Below are positions 16,850-24,906 of a stretch of DNA of 64,000 nucleotides, in pieces. A model generated the notes under the pieces. The model saw only the letters and a list, made by a program, of their open reading frames with translations, searched no databases and was not told the origin of the DNA. The first letter of the stretch is position 1; each line of letters opens with the position of its first letter. This stretch comes from Paenibacillus piscarius (GTDB lineage Bacteria; Bacillota; Bacilli; Paenibacillales; Paenibacillaceae). The stretch is from positions 1 to 64,000 of the forward strand of contig NZ_JAIEUI010000002.1 of the NCBI RefSeq assembly GCF_022234545.1, written 5' to 3'. The translations under genes and the position numbers were made by a program.

Positions 16850-17653
16850 CTATTTCTTGCGGTAAAAGAAGGTCTCCGTAGATTCGAAGCCATACTGTGC
16901 AGGCGTGAAAATCTGTTCAGTGCTCCCCACAAACAAATAACCGCCGGGCCGGAGGCTGGCCGAGAATTTGTGGTACAGCTTATTCTTAGCTTCCTCTGTG
17001 AAATAGATCATGACGTTCCGGCAGATGATCAGATCAAAGCCTTCGTCGAATTTGTCCAGCAGCAGATTCTGCTTACGGAAATCAATATTCTTCTTGAGTC
17101 CTTCGCTGACCTTGAACACCGGCCCGTCCGGTGTGAAATAACGCTCTGCTACATCCCGCGGCACGTCCTTCAAAGAGCGCTCCAGATACAGCCCCTGCTT
17201 CGCCTTGGCCAAGGCTCCATCGTCAATATCCGTAGCCAGAATACCGGTCTGGCTGAGAATATTCTTGTCCGAGAGAATCATCGCCAGCGTATACGGCTCT
17301 TCTCCGGTGGAACAGGCTGCGCTCCACAGCTTCAGCCGGCGGCCTGAACGCTGCAGGTCCGGAAGAATAACATCCCTGAGCACCTCCCAGCGGTTCGGGT
17401 TGCGCCAGAATTCGGAGACGTTAATGGTCATGCGGTCGAGGAATTCATAGAAGAGGGCCTTGTCCTTCATCATCGCTGTGAAAAAATCATTAAACGTATG
17501 ATAGCCGTTCTTCATGCGCAGGGTCGTCAGGCGCCGCTTCATCTGGGCTTCCTTGTACTGGGCCAGGTCAATGCCGGTGCTCTGTTTGACATTATGAATA
17601 AACCCGTTGTAATCCGGGTCCGGGGTTACCGGGGATGCTTCACGTTCAGCCAT
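16850..17653 (-). CDS. cheR: Chemotaxis protein methyltransferase CheR
   Basis: 267 residues. It methylates glutamates of chemoreceptors with S-adenosylmethionine. The N-terminal helical domain (residues about 10-85) has KRRLTTLR. The SAM-binding domain starts with [17 protein letters not shown], and [13 protein letters not shown] and the C-terminal [10 protein letters not shown] are typical. Start ATG 17653 (MAEREAS) has GGAGAA upstream. A chemoreceptor, a possible substrate, is encoded at 47214-48467. In B. subtilis cheR also sits between ndk and aroF. Confidence 0.94.
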   Translation of the reverse strand: MAEREASPVTPDPDYNGFIHNVKQSTGIDLAQYKEAQMKRRLTTLRMKNGYHTFNDFFTAMMKDKALFYEFLDRMTINVSEFWRNPNRWEVLRDVILPDLQRSGRRLKLWSAACSTGEEPYTLAMILSDKNILSQTGILATDIDDGALAKAKQGLYLERSLKDVPRDVAERYFTPDGPVFKVSEGLKKNIDFRKQNLLLDKFDEGFDLIICRNVMIYFTEEAKNKLYHKFSASLRPGGYLFVGSTEQIFTPAQYGFESTETFFYRKK

Positions 17654-17681
17654 ATTCGTTCTCCTGTCTCCTGCCCGGATC

Positions 17682-18125
17682 TTACATCCAGGCTGCGATG
17701 TCTTTGTTATACTGTGCCAGTTCATCCGGAGCAAAGAAATTGGCAATTTCACGTGCTGCACTTTCCGGAGAATCCGATCCGTGGATCAGGTTCAGGGGGG
17801 TGTGGCTGGCATAGTCGCCGCGGATGGTGCCGGGCAATGCTTCGCCGACCTTGGTCTTGCCGATCAGCAGTCGCGATAAGGCAATGACATCATCGCCCTC
17901 CCACACCATGGCGAACACAGGACCGGAGGTAATGAAGCCTACGAGCTCCGGGAAGAAATCCTTACCCTCATGCTCGGCATAATGCTTCTTGGCCTGCGCC
18001 ACAGTCACGGTAATCAGCTTGGCGGCAACCAGCTTGAAGCCCTTATCCTCCAGCCGGGCGACGATCCGCCCGATTAATCCGCGCTGTACCCCGTCGGGCT
18101 TGATCATCAGATATGTCTGTTCCAT
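17682..18125 (-). CDS. ndk: Nucleoside diphosphate kinase
   Basis: 147 residues, normal for the family. It transfers phosphate from ATP to nucleoside diphosphates through a phosphohistidine, here in [31 protein letters not shown] at the N-terminus is a signature. I start at ATG 18125 (MEQTYLMIK), preceded by GGAGAG; an ATG 15 bases upstream lies beside that site. It lies between hepT and cheR as in B. subtilis. Confidence 0.96.
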   Translation of the reverse strand: MEQTYLMIKPDGVQRGLIGRIVARLEDKGFKLVAAKLITVTVAQAKKHYAEHEGKDFFPELVGFITSGPVFAMVWEGDDVIALSRLLIGKTKVGEALPGTIRGDYASHTPLNLIHGSDSPESAAREIANFFAPDELAQYNKDIAAWM

Positions 18126-18237
18126 AACGTCACTCTCCATTTCACCTTAATCTTCATGACTCAGCTGTGTGTATGGTCTGATATTATCAGAAACCCCGGC
18201 ATCTGTGAACGTTAATTTGTGAGCGCCGGTGCAGGCT

Positions 18238-19206
18238 TTAATACGCGCGTCCGGTTACAAAATAGGCGATGTCGCGCAAGTTGCGCTTCGTCCGGTTGCC
18301 CGGCAGCTGATCCAGTGCCTCCAGCGCTTTGGCAATATACCGTGAAGCCAGCTCCTCCGCACGGGAGATCCCGTCGCCGGAGAGAATCAGGTCGATGGCC
18401 CGGCCCACACCTCTGCTGCCCTCGCGAATCCGCTCCAGCTCCTCCAGCAGCGCAGCGCGGAGTCTGTGATCCTGCAGGCTGTAGATGACTGGAAGGGTGA
18501 TATTCCCCTGCCGCATGTCGCTTCCCGGCGGCTTACCGATTTGCTTCTCCGTTCCGGAGAGATCGAGCAGATCATCACGGATCTGGAACGCCATCCCCAC
18601 GTTGTATCCGTAATTATAGAGCAGCCGTGCAGTCTCTTGCCCCGCATCTGCCGCCAGCGCGCCAAGCTGGCAGCTTACGGCTATCAGCAGGGCGGTCTTG
18701 CGGCGGATTCTCCGCAGATAGTGGCGCACGCTCTGCCCGCTGTTGAAGAAATCGCGGATCTGCTCCATCTCTCCGATGGACATCTCAACCATGGCTTTGG
18801 AGAGAATCTGATGAATCTGCGGATTCTTCAGCCCCGTGGTCATCACCAAAGCCTTGGCATAGATGTAATCTCCTGTGTACATGGCAATCTTGTCGCCCCA
18901 TTTCGCCTTGACGGTAGGCTCACCGCGCCGGAGCTCCGCATCGTCAATGACATCATCATGGACCAGTGAGGCGCTGTGGATCAGCTCCAGCGGAATAGCC
19001 ACCCGCTTCAGCTTATCGAGGTCATACTCACCGAATTTGCCGCCCATCAGCACGAATACCGGGCGCAGGCGCTTTCCTCCTGCCTTGAGCAGATGCAGCG
19101 AGGTCTCGGTCAGCAGCTCATCGTCCCCCTGGACGCTGCGGTAGAGCTCTTTCTCGATCTGATCCATATCTTTGTTCAGCAAGCCGAAAATTTGCATTCG
19201 CTTCAT
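18238..19206 (-). CDS. hepT: Heptaprenyl diphosphate synthase component II
   Basis: 322 residues, a trans-polyprenyl synthase that elongates the menaquinone side chain. The first Asp-rich motif is in SLVHDDVIDDAELRRG and the second in FQIRDDLLDLSG; GGKRLRP binds the allylic diphosphate. It works as a heterodimer with HepS (22286-23155). It overlaps mqnA by 4 nt (ATGA), placing it in the menaquinone operon. Confidence 0.93.
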   Translation of the reverse strand: MKRMQIFGLLNKDMDQIEKELYRSVQGDDELLTETSLHLLKAGGKRLRPVFVLMGGKFGEYDLDKLKRVAIPLELIHSASLVHDDVIDDAELRRGEPTVKAKWGDKIAMYTGDYIYAKALVMTTGLKNPQIHQILSKAMVEMSIGEMEQIRDFFNSGQSVRHYLRRIRRKTALLIAVSCQLGALAADAGQETARLLYNYGYNVGMAFQIRDDLLDLSGTEKQIGKPPGSDMRQGNITLPVIYSLQDHRLRAALLEELERIREGSRGVGRAIDLILSGDGISRAEELASRYIAKALEALDQLPGNRTKRNLRDIAYFVTGRAY

Positions 19207-20063
19207 TCTTTCACCCGTGTCAGCAGATTGTGGTTCCACAGCTCCATCTTCACTTCCTGCGGCAGCAGGCCCAAGTCATTGGCATAGCGGAAATAGAGAT
19301 TCAGACCTTCCTGCTGCCTTTCCCCAAAGTCATAACATAAATTGCTGAAGTACTCTTTCCAGTATGAGGCCGTCCCTCCAATCGTGCGGCATGCTTCATG
19401 AATGACAGGACTCATGTCCTTCAGTGTGCGCAGTTTGCTGCGCTCGAAGGCTTCCGATATCTCGGCGATGGCCTCAGGGCTCCGCTCTGCCGCCTTGCGG
19501 TTGACTGCCCATACGGCAAAGGTCATGCTCAGGCCGGTCCATTCCTTCCACAGCTCACCGAGATCGGTTACATAATACCCGTGGTCCTCCCAGGAGGCAC
19601 GGATGGCATGGTCGCCGATCAGCAGGCAAGCCTCAGCCTGGCTCATCATCGCCTTAAGATCAGGCGCAGTGCTGATATACTCGGGATCAGCACCCAGCGC
19701 CTGCTGCATAAGGATCTTCAGCAGATTGACCGAGGTAGCCGACGTATTGGTTACGGCGATTCTTCCGCTGCCGATCTGCTCCACCGGTCTTCTGGAGAAG
19801 AGCAGAATGGACCGGACCGGTCCGTCAGCACTGACGGAGAGTCCCGGCAGGAGCAGCAGCCGGTCGCTGGCCGCCGCATATGCGAAGGACGATAGTGCGC
19901 CTACATGTATATCCCCCGATGCCATACCCTGATTAAGCACAGCCGGGACGGCGCTAACCATCTCTGCAGGGAAGCTTAGTGCGGAAGGATCGAAATAATG
20001 ATAGACCGGCCACGAATTGGTATAGCTGATTTTGCCGATGATGGTGTGCTCAGTGCGGGTCAT
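19203..20063 (-). CDS. mqnA: Chorismate dehydratase MqnA (futalosine pathway)
   Basis: 286 residues, a periplasmic-binding-protein-like fold. It dehydrates chorismate to 3-enolpyruvylbenzoate, the first step of the futalosine route. Seen: the N-terminal GKISYTNSWPVYHYF, GALSSFAYA, TSATSVNLLKILM and LLIGDHAIRA. Its presence instead of menFDHCEB in this operon indicates menaquinone is made by the futalosine route. ATG 20063 lies about 8 nt after GGGGGG and 2 nt after ubiX. Confidence 0.93.
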   Translation of the reverse strand: MTRTEHTIIGKISYTNSWPVYHYFDPSALSFPAEMVSAVPAVLNQGMASGDIHVGALSSFAYAAASDRLLLLPGLSVSADGPVRSILLFSRRPVEQIGSGRIAVTNTSATSVNLLKILMQQALGADPEYISTAPDLKAMMSQAEACLLIGDHAIRASWEDHGYYVTDLGELWKEWTGLSMTFAVWAVNRKAAERSPEAIAEISEAFERSKLRTLKDMSPVIHEACRTIGGTASYWKEYFSNLCYDFGERQQEGLNLYFRYANDLGLLPQEVKMELWNHNLLTRVKE

Positions 20064-20065
20064 TA

Positions 20066-20668
20066 TCATTCCCCCCATCTGCGAAATAACGTATGTTCAA
20101 TCTGGAAGCTGTCGAGCACCTTGCCCACCATAAAGTTGATCAGGTCGTCCATGCTTGTCGGTCCGTAATAGAATGCCGGCATCGCCGGAATCAGCTTCAC
20201 GCCCAGCCTGGACAGCTTCAGCATATTCTCCAGATGGATAGCATGCAGCGGTGTCTCCCGGGGAACAAGGACCAGCGGCCTGCCCTCCTTCAGCATCACG
20301 TCTGCCGCCCGGGTCATCAGGTTATCAGAGCTGCCCTGTGCTACAGCTGACAGTGTTCCCATTGAGCATGGCATAATAATCATGCCTTCCGTCCGGAAGG
20401 AGCCGCTGGCAATCGAAGCGCCGATATCCTGTACCGGGTGATACAGAAGAGAACCGGGATAGCCGCCGAACAGTTGGTTCAGCAGACCTTCCCGGTCAGA
20501 GACGGCATAGCCCAGTTCTTCCTTGAAGACACGCCAGCCCGCATTGCTGACAACCAGATGCACCCTGTAGCCGAGCGACAGAAGGGTTTCAGTCAGCCGG
20601 ATGCCGTAGATTCCGCCGCTTGCGCCGGTGATGCCGACCACGAAGTTTTTTGACTTATGTTCGGTCAT
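20066..20668 (-). CDS. ubiX: UbiX-family flavin prenyltransferase
   Basis: 200 residues. UbiX makes prenylated FMN, the cofactor of UbiD-type decarboxylases. The FMN-binding GITGASGGIYGIRL at the N-terminus, then PCSMGTLSAVAQG and LVPRETPLHAIHLENM, are diagnostic. In futalosine-route organisms a UbiX/UbiD-type pair (MqnQ/MqnL-like) is proposed for the late decarboxylation; no UbiD homologue is visible here. It overlaps ubiA by 4 nt. Confidence 0.92.
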   Translation of the reverse strand: MTEHKSKNFVVGITGASGGIYGIRLTETLLSLGYRVHLVVSNAGWRVFKEELGYAVSDREGLLNQLFGGYPGSLLYHPVQDIGASIASGSFRTEGMIIMPCSMGTLSAVAQGSSDNLMTRAADVMLKEGRPLVLVPRETPLHAIHLENMLKLSRLGVKLIPAMPAFYYGPTSMDDLINFMVGKVLDSFQIEHTLFRRWGE

Positions 20669-21540
20669 TTGTAGAATTGCACCACCAGGTCAATCAGAGT
20701 AAAGGAGAAGACAACAATGCTCAGCACTCCGTTCATCGTGAAGAAGGCGGTCTGCAGCTTGCTGAGATCTCCGGGAGACACAATATAATGCTCATAAAAC
20801 AAAATGATATAAGCAATCAGCATACCGGCCACATACCACCAGCTCAAATCAGTCATAAAGAGCAGCGATACGAAGCCAAGGCCCGTCAGCAGATGAAATA
20901 CCTTGGCAATCTTAAGGGCGCCGGCGACTCCAAAGCGTACCGGGATCGAATACAGCCCTTCCTTGCGGTCGAAATCCACATCCTGGCAGGAATAAATAAT
21001 ATCAAAGCCCGCGGTCCAGAACACAATCGTGAAATAAAAGACCATGGCGGTCCAGTCCACCGTACCAGTAACGGCCACCCAGCCGCCGAGCGGGGCAAGG
21101 GCAATCGTCAGGCCCAGAATCAGATGGCACGCCCAGGTGAAGCGCTTGGTGAAGGAATAGAAGACCAGCAGGAACACGGCGATCGGCAGCAGCTTCGCTG
21201 ACAGCGGATTGAGATTGAAGGCCGCCCAGAACAGCAGGAAGAAGGAAAAGGCGATAAACAGCGTCACCTCGCCAACCTTCAGCAGCCCTGCGGGAATAGC
21301 CCGGCCGGCCGTTCTCGGATTCTTCGCATCACTGATACGGTCAATCAGCCGGTTCAGCCCCATGGCCGCGCTGCGGGCCCCGAACATAGCCACAACCACC
21401 CAGCCGATCTGGCTCCAGGAAGGCAGCTCGCCGAACATGACTACGGAGCCGAGCAAAGCTCCCATGAAGGCAAAGGGTAAAGCAAAAACCGTATGCTCAA
21501 ATTTAATCATTTGTAGAAAGATGCCGATTTTCTTAAACAT
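20665..21540 (-). CDS. mqnP: UbiA-family polyprenyltransferase (probable MqnP)
   Basis: 291 residues with about eight membrane segments. UbiA enzymes attach a polyprenyl chain to an aromatic acid. Both Asp-rich motifs are present: NRLIDRISDAKNPRT and SCQDVDFDRKEGLYSIP. By context (mqnA, ubiX, menG, hepS/hepT) it most likely prenylates the naphthoate intermediate of the futalosine route. ATG 21540 (MFKKIGIF) has AAGGAG upstream and overlaps the end of menG by 8 nt. Confidence 0.88.
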   Translation of the reverse strand: MFKKIGIFLQMIKFEHTVFALPFAFMGALLGSVVMFGELPSWSQIGWVVVAMFGARSAAMGLNRLIDRISDAKNPRTAGRAIPAGLLKVGEVTLFIAFSFFLLFWAAFNLNPLSAKLLPIAVFLLVFYSFTKRFTWACHLILGLTIALAPLGGWVAVTGTVDWTAMVFYFTIVFWTAGFDIIYSCQDVDFDRKEGLYSIPVRFGVAGALKIAKVFHLLTGLGFVSLLFMTDLSWWYVAGMLIAYIILFYEHYIVSPGDLSKLQTAFFTMNGVLSIVVFSFTLIDLVVQFYK

Positions 21541-22282
21541 TACAGTTCTCCTTGAGCCCAAGATGTAACGCTGCGATGCCACCGTTCAAGGGGAACGATT
21601 CCACTTTGACAAGTCCGGTATTCCGGAAGATTTCTTCAAGCTGAAGCCGGTCAGGGAACAGTGCAAGTGATTCAGGAAGCCACTTATATTGCTCATACCG
21701 CTTGGCAAACAGCTTGCCGAGCAGCGGGAGCACACGCTGGAAATAGAAAAAATAAATACCTTTGAACGGCTGCTTCATCGGCTTGGACAGCTCCAGGCAG
21801 ACCACCATACCGCCCGGCTTCACCACCCGCTTCATTTCATTCAGCACCTGGACGGGATCAGGCACATTGCGCAGCCCGAAGCCGATGGTAGCATAGTCGA
21901 AGGAATTGTCGCCGAACGGCAGCTCCATCGCATTCCCCTGCACCAGGGAGATGCGGTCCTGAAGCCCCCGCGCCTCCACCTTGCGCCGTCCGACCTCCAG
22001 CATACCGGCGCTGAAATCCAGCCCCGTTACACTGCCGGTCCCGCTGGCATCCGCCAGGGCGATGCTCCAGTCACAGGTGCCGCAGCACAAGTCGACGGCT
22101 GAATCGCCCTGCTTCATGCCCATCTTGCGCATCGTGAACTTGCGCCAGGCTTTATGGCGGCGGAAGCTCAGAATGTCATTCATCAGATCATATTTACCGG
22201 CAATGCTCTCGAATACGGAATGGACGAATTGCTCTTTCGGTTTGATGCCCTCCGCCGTAACTGAAGTTTTATCTGTTGTCAT
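21533..22282 (-). CDS. menG: Demethylmenaquinone methyltransferase
   Basis: 249 residues, class I SAM methyltransferase (UbiE/MenG) for the last step of menaquinone synthesis. It has VHSVFESIAGKYDLMND, the SAM motif AVDLCCGTCDWSIAL, and GLRNVPDPVQVLNEMKRVVKPGG (given here as a landmark near residue 130). It lies between hepS and the UbiA gene with overlapping or adjacent ends. Confidence 0.95.
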   Translation of the reverse strand: MTTDKTSVTAEGIKPKEQFVHSVFESIAGKYDLMNDILSFRRHKAWRKFTMRKMGMKQGDSAVDLCCGTCDWSIALADASGTGSVTGLDFSAGMLEVGRRKVEARGLQDRISLVQGNAMELPFGDNSFDYATIGFGLRNVPDPVQVLNEMKRVVKPGGMVVCLELSKPMKQPFKGIYFFYFQRVLPLLGKLFAKRYEQYKWLPESLALFPDRLQLEEIFRNTGLVKVESFPLNGGIAALHLGLKENCNV

Positions 22283-22285
22283 TCT

Positions 22286-23155
22286 CTAACCCTCCACGGC
22301 AGCTTGTCTCGAAATTTTCATGCGCATGAGCAGACGGTCCAGTGCAGCCCGAAGCTCACCGGCCAGCTCCTCGTCCCTGATGTCCTGCAGCGAGTCCCGG
22401 ATGGAATCAAGCGAAGCATGCAGCTTGTCCGTCAGCAGGGAATCGCATTTGCACCTGAGCTTCAGCTTCTTCCAGTCCTTCAGCTCCAGCGTCTGCTCCT
22501 GAAGCCACTGGCGTTCTTCCTCGGTTGCCGACTCAAGCGCCTTCCAGTAAGCATAGCCCTCCAGGGCGCTTGCCGGGGCTTCCGCCCTGCGCAATTCCTG
22601 CGCTGCAGTCTCGCACAGGCTGAATTCAGCCAGCAGCTTCAGCCAGCTCTCTCTTAAGGATTCCTCAATCATCGGTGTAAATGAAAGAAACAGCCGCATA
22701 TTGAGCTGTACCGTGTGCTTCAGATATTGTTCAGCCGGGATAAGTACGCCGTTGAACCTGCTGTAGAGCTTGGCCTTCATCACGTTATAATCAGCGATCG
22801 CCTCGCTGAGCGTGCCCACCATCTCCACCTGGCCATGCCTGGCAAGCAGGTGATAGAACCAGCTGCTGAAGTAATCGCCGGCCAGAACCTTCAACTGGCG
22901 GGTGCGCATGATGTCGCCTCCAGGCTCATCCTGGTAACGGTCGATGCCCTCGTGGGTATCCAGCCCGAGCTGGACCAGTCCGGTCACCAGCGTGAACAGC
23001 TCGCTCTGCTGGAATCCGGTCCCGGGGCTTGCGCCCAGATAAATATATAACAAATGACCCCGCCCGTCTGAGAACGGCGGCAGTTCCGTATGCCGCTGAA
23101 TCATGTCATAGTCGGTGTAGGGTTTTGCCAGTTGCGGTATGCGGTACGGTTTCAT
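22286..23155 (-). CDS. hepS: Heptaprenyl diphosphate synthase component I
   Basis: 289 residues, HEPPP synthase subunit 1 family. It lacks the Asp-rich catalytic motifs and determines product chain length together with HepT. Recognised by position (directly before menG), length and the helical pattern with IALASGDYFSS-like VLAGDYFSSWFYHLLA near residue 90. ATG 23155 (MKPYRIPQL) follows GGAGG by 6-7 nt; an ATG at 23173 has no ribosome site. Confidence 0.85.
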   Translation of the reverse strand: MKPYRIPQLAKPYTDYDMIQRHTELPPFSDGRGHLLYIYLGASPGTGFQQSELFTLVTGLVQLGLDTHEGIDRYQDEPGGDIMRTRQLKVLAGDYFSSWFYHLLARHGQVEMVGTLSEAIADYNVMKAKLYSRFNGVLIPAEQYLKHTVQLNMRLFLSFTPMIEESLRESWLKLLAEFSLCETAAQELRRAEAPASALEGYAYWKALESATEEERQWLQEQTLELKDWKKLKLRCKCDSLLTDKLHASLDSIRDSLQDIRDEELAGELRAALDRLLMRMKISRQAAVEG

Positions 23156-23268
23156 TTCAGCCTCCGAAGCCATTGACGTTATACTAGTACTTTGTTCACA
23201 ATCTTGTCTATTATATCACATGTTTTTTGGTCACGCACGGGTGGCGGTCCGAGTTTCTTGAACCCGGC

Positions 23269-23808
23269 CTACGGATGCATGAACTGCTTTTTCCACAGCT
23301 CGCTTTCACTGATCCGCAGGCCCGTCTTCAGGACATCCGGGAGCGGCGAATTGCCTGCATCCTCCAGCGCCTTCTGAAGCAGGGGGCTCCACTCCCTACG
23401 GCGGATATCTCCGGCCAGCAGCAGGCGGCGGGTATCCAGCCATTGATCCTCTGCCACTACACGCAGCAGCAGCTGGTCCACGTTATCCGTCTCCTGAATG
23501 GCAAAAGCGGTCGCCAGCGCCATATTGCGGTATAGCTCCTTAGGCTCATGATGATCGCTGTTCACTTTGAGATCCAGGGAGAGCACGCCGTTCTCCCAGC
23601 CTGCCTTGTCAATGGCCAGACTGAACGGAAGCGCGCTAAGCGCATCTACCAGATTATCATTCTCCAGCATTCTGCTGCCGGGACCGGTGTTCATTACATC
23701 GCCATAGACACCCTGGGCCGCCGGCCCTAGGCCGGCCAGCTGCGGGAGCACCAGGGTCGTCGCCGCACTCAGCAGCAGTACCGTTCCGACCAGCCACCTC
23801 CGTTTCAT
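23269..23808 (-). CDS. Exported hypothetical protein, 179 aa
   Basis: The N-terminus MKRRWLVGTVLLLSAATTLV is a signal peptide or membrane anchor. The rest is soluble, with no cysteine and no motif I know. It lies between mtrB and hepS, where B. subtilis has no gene. Possibly envelope-located; function unknown. Confidence 0.65.
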   Translation of the reverse strand: MKRRWLVGTVLLLSAATTLVLPQLAGLGPAAQGVYGDVMNTGPGSRMLENDNLVDALSALPFSLAIDKAGWENGVLSLDLKVNSDHHEPKELYRNMALATAFAIQETDNVDQLLLRVVAEDQWLDTRRLLLAGDIRRREWSPLLQKALEDAGNSPLPDVLKTGLRISESELWKKQFMHP

Positions 23809-23904
23809 GATAAGCCCCCTTACTCATAATTTCCGCTGCTTTACAGGATTATACGGCTGCTGGCGGAAGGTCTGCACAGTTCAATCTATATAGGTATATT
23901 TTGA

Positions 23905-23927
23905 AAAAAAGCAGGCTATGCCTGCTC
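23905..23927 (-). terminator. Terminator of mtrB
   Basis: Stem AGCAGGC/GCCTGCT directly after the mtrB stop codon, followed by T7 on the minus strand. Confidence 0.85.
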
Positions 23928-23930
23928 TTC

Positions 23931-24179
23931 TCAGCTTTCACTCTCCAGTTGTCCGTGTTTGCTCCAGATTTCAGCCTTGCCGCGGATTTTCATGGCTGAG
24001 GTATGATCGGTGAATTGGGCAATGAGCACCTCGCCTTTGTCCAGCTTCTCCGTATGGTGAAAACGCGTATCCATTCCACGGGTCAGCCCGATGACCTGAA
24101 CACCGTTCTCCTTGGCCTTGACTACAATATAGTCGCTGCCGGACGGCGCAGGATTCACTTCATTCTTCTTCTCCGTCAT
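23931..24179 (-). CDS. mtrB: Tryptophan RNA-binding attenuation protein (TRAP)
   Basis: 82 residues. TRAP forms an 11-subunit ring that, with bound tryptophan, wraps (G/U)AG-repeat RNA to shut off trp genes. The core [20 protein letters not shown] and the segment [17 protein letters not shown] closely match B. subtilis MtrB, including the RNA-contacting Lys-x-Arg in MKIRG and the Thr/His residues near bound tryptophan. ATG 24179 follows GAGGAGG. Its evident target is the array at 13635-13692. folE (mtrA), which precedes mtrB in B. subtilis, is absent here. Confidence 0.96.
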   Translation of the reverse strand: MTEKKNEVNPAPSGSDYIVVKAKENGVQVIGLTRGMDTRFHHTEKLDKGEVLIAQFTDHTSAMKIRGKAEIWSKHGQLESES

Positions 24180-24218
24180 TGCAATCCTCCTCAACGTGTA
24201 GGAACGTGTTAAACACAA

Positions 24219-24240
24219 ATGCCGCCTTGAAGGGCGGCAT
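24219..24240 (-). terminator. Terminator between hbs and mtrB
   Basis: Stem ATGCCGCC/GGGCGGCAT, then TTTGTGTTT on the minus strand. It should end most hbs transcripts ahead of mtrB. Confidence 0.75.
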
Positions 24241-24280
24241 CGTTGTTATTCATAGACAATGGGCAGATATGTAGAAATCT

Positions 24281-24553
24281 TTATTTGATTCCGTCTTTCA
24301 GCGCTTTACCGGGTTTGAATGCCGGTACTTTGCTTGAAGGAATTTCGATTTCTTCACCAGTCTGCGGGTTGCGGCCTTTGCGTGCGGAACGTTCGCGCAC
24401 CTCAAAGTTTCCGAATCCAACCAGCTGAACTTTATCTCCGCTTTGCAGGGCATTTGTGATCGCTTCAAAAACGGCATCTACCGCTTTGGTAGCATCCTTC
24501 TTGGGAAGTTCAGTTGCTTCAGTCACTACATTGATCAAATCAGATTTATTCAT
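24281..24553 (-). CDS. hbs: DNA-binding protein HU
   Basis: 90 residues, the histone-like nucleoid protein. [12 protein letters not shown] at the N-terminus, the signature [19 protein letters not shown] and the DNA-binding arm with the conserved proline ([10 protein letters not shown]) are all present. It has its own sigma-A promoter (24679-24707) and terminator, fitting its high expression. Confidence 0.97.
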   Translation of the reverse strand: MNKSDLINVVTEATELPKKDATKAVDAVFEAITNALQSGDKVQLVGFGNFEVRERSARKGRNPQTGEEIEIPSSKVPAFKPGKALKDGIK

Positions 24554-24678
24554 GTCTATTCACCTCCCTGATTAAAGTTCCGGTATCATACACTGTTTCC
24601 GTTTCAACGCAAAATATACGTGATAATCCCGTTTATTACTAGATACTGGCGCCTCTCTTCTAGAAGCGCAACAAACTT

Positions 24679-24707
24679 ATAGTAATACAGCCCATCCATA
24701 ATTTCAA
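24679..24707 (-). promoter_or_regulatory. Sigma-A promoter of hbs
   Basis: TTGAAA (24707-24702), 17-nt spacer, TACTAT (24684-24679) on the minus strand, about 125 nt before hbs. In the 24554-24906 gap I see only this promoter and the spoIVA terminator. Confidence 0.6.
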
Positions 24708-24857
24708 GGCGTTACTCAAAAAAGGAGCAGAAAGTAGCAGGTTTCTATCCTTTTGGCTTCATTCGCGCAGTCTATTACTACCAATTATTCCGTAAAAGCG
24801 GAGCCTTACCTGAGAGATCCCAGCGTTCCCCGTGATCACTCCCTCAGGCTGCGGACA

Positions 24858-24885
24858 GCAAAAGAGCGGGATGGCTCCCGCTCTT
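24858..24885 (-). terminator. Terminator of spoIVA
   Basis: Stem AAGAGCGGG/CCCGCTCTT followed by a short T run on the minus strand, 20 nt after the spoIVA stop. Confidence 0.8.
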
Positions 24886-24906
24886 AACCGGTATGGCATA
24901 TTTCCG

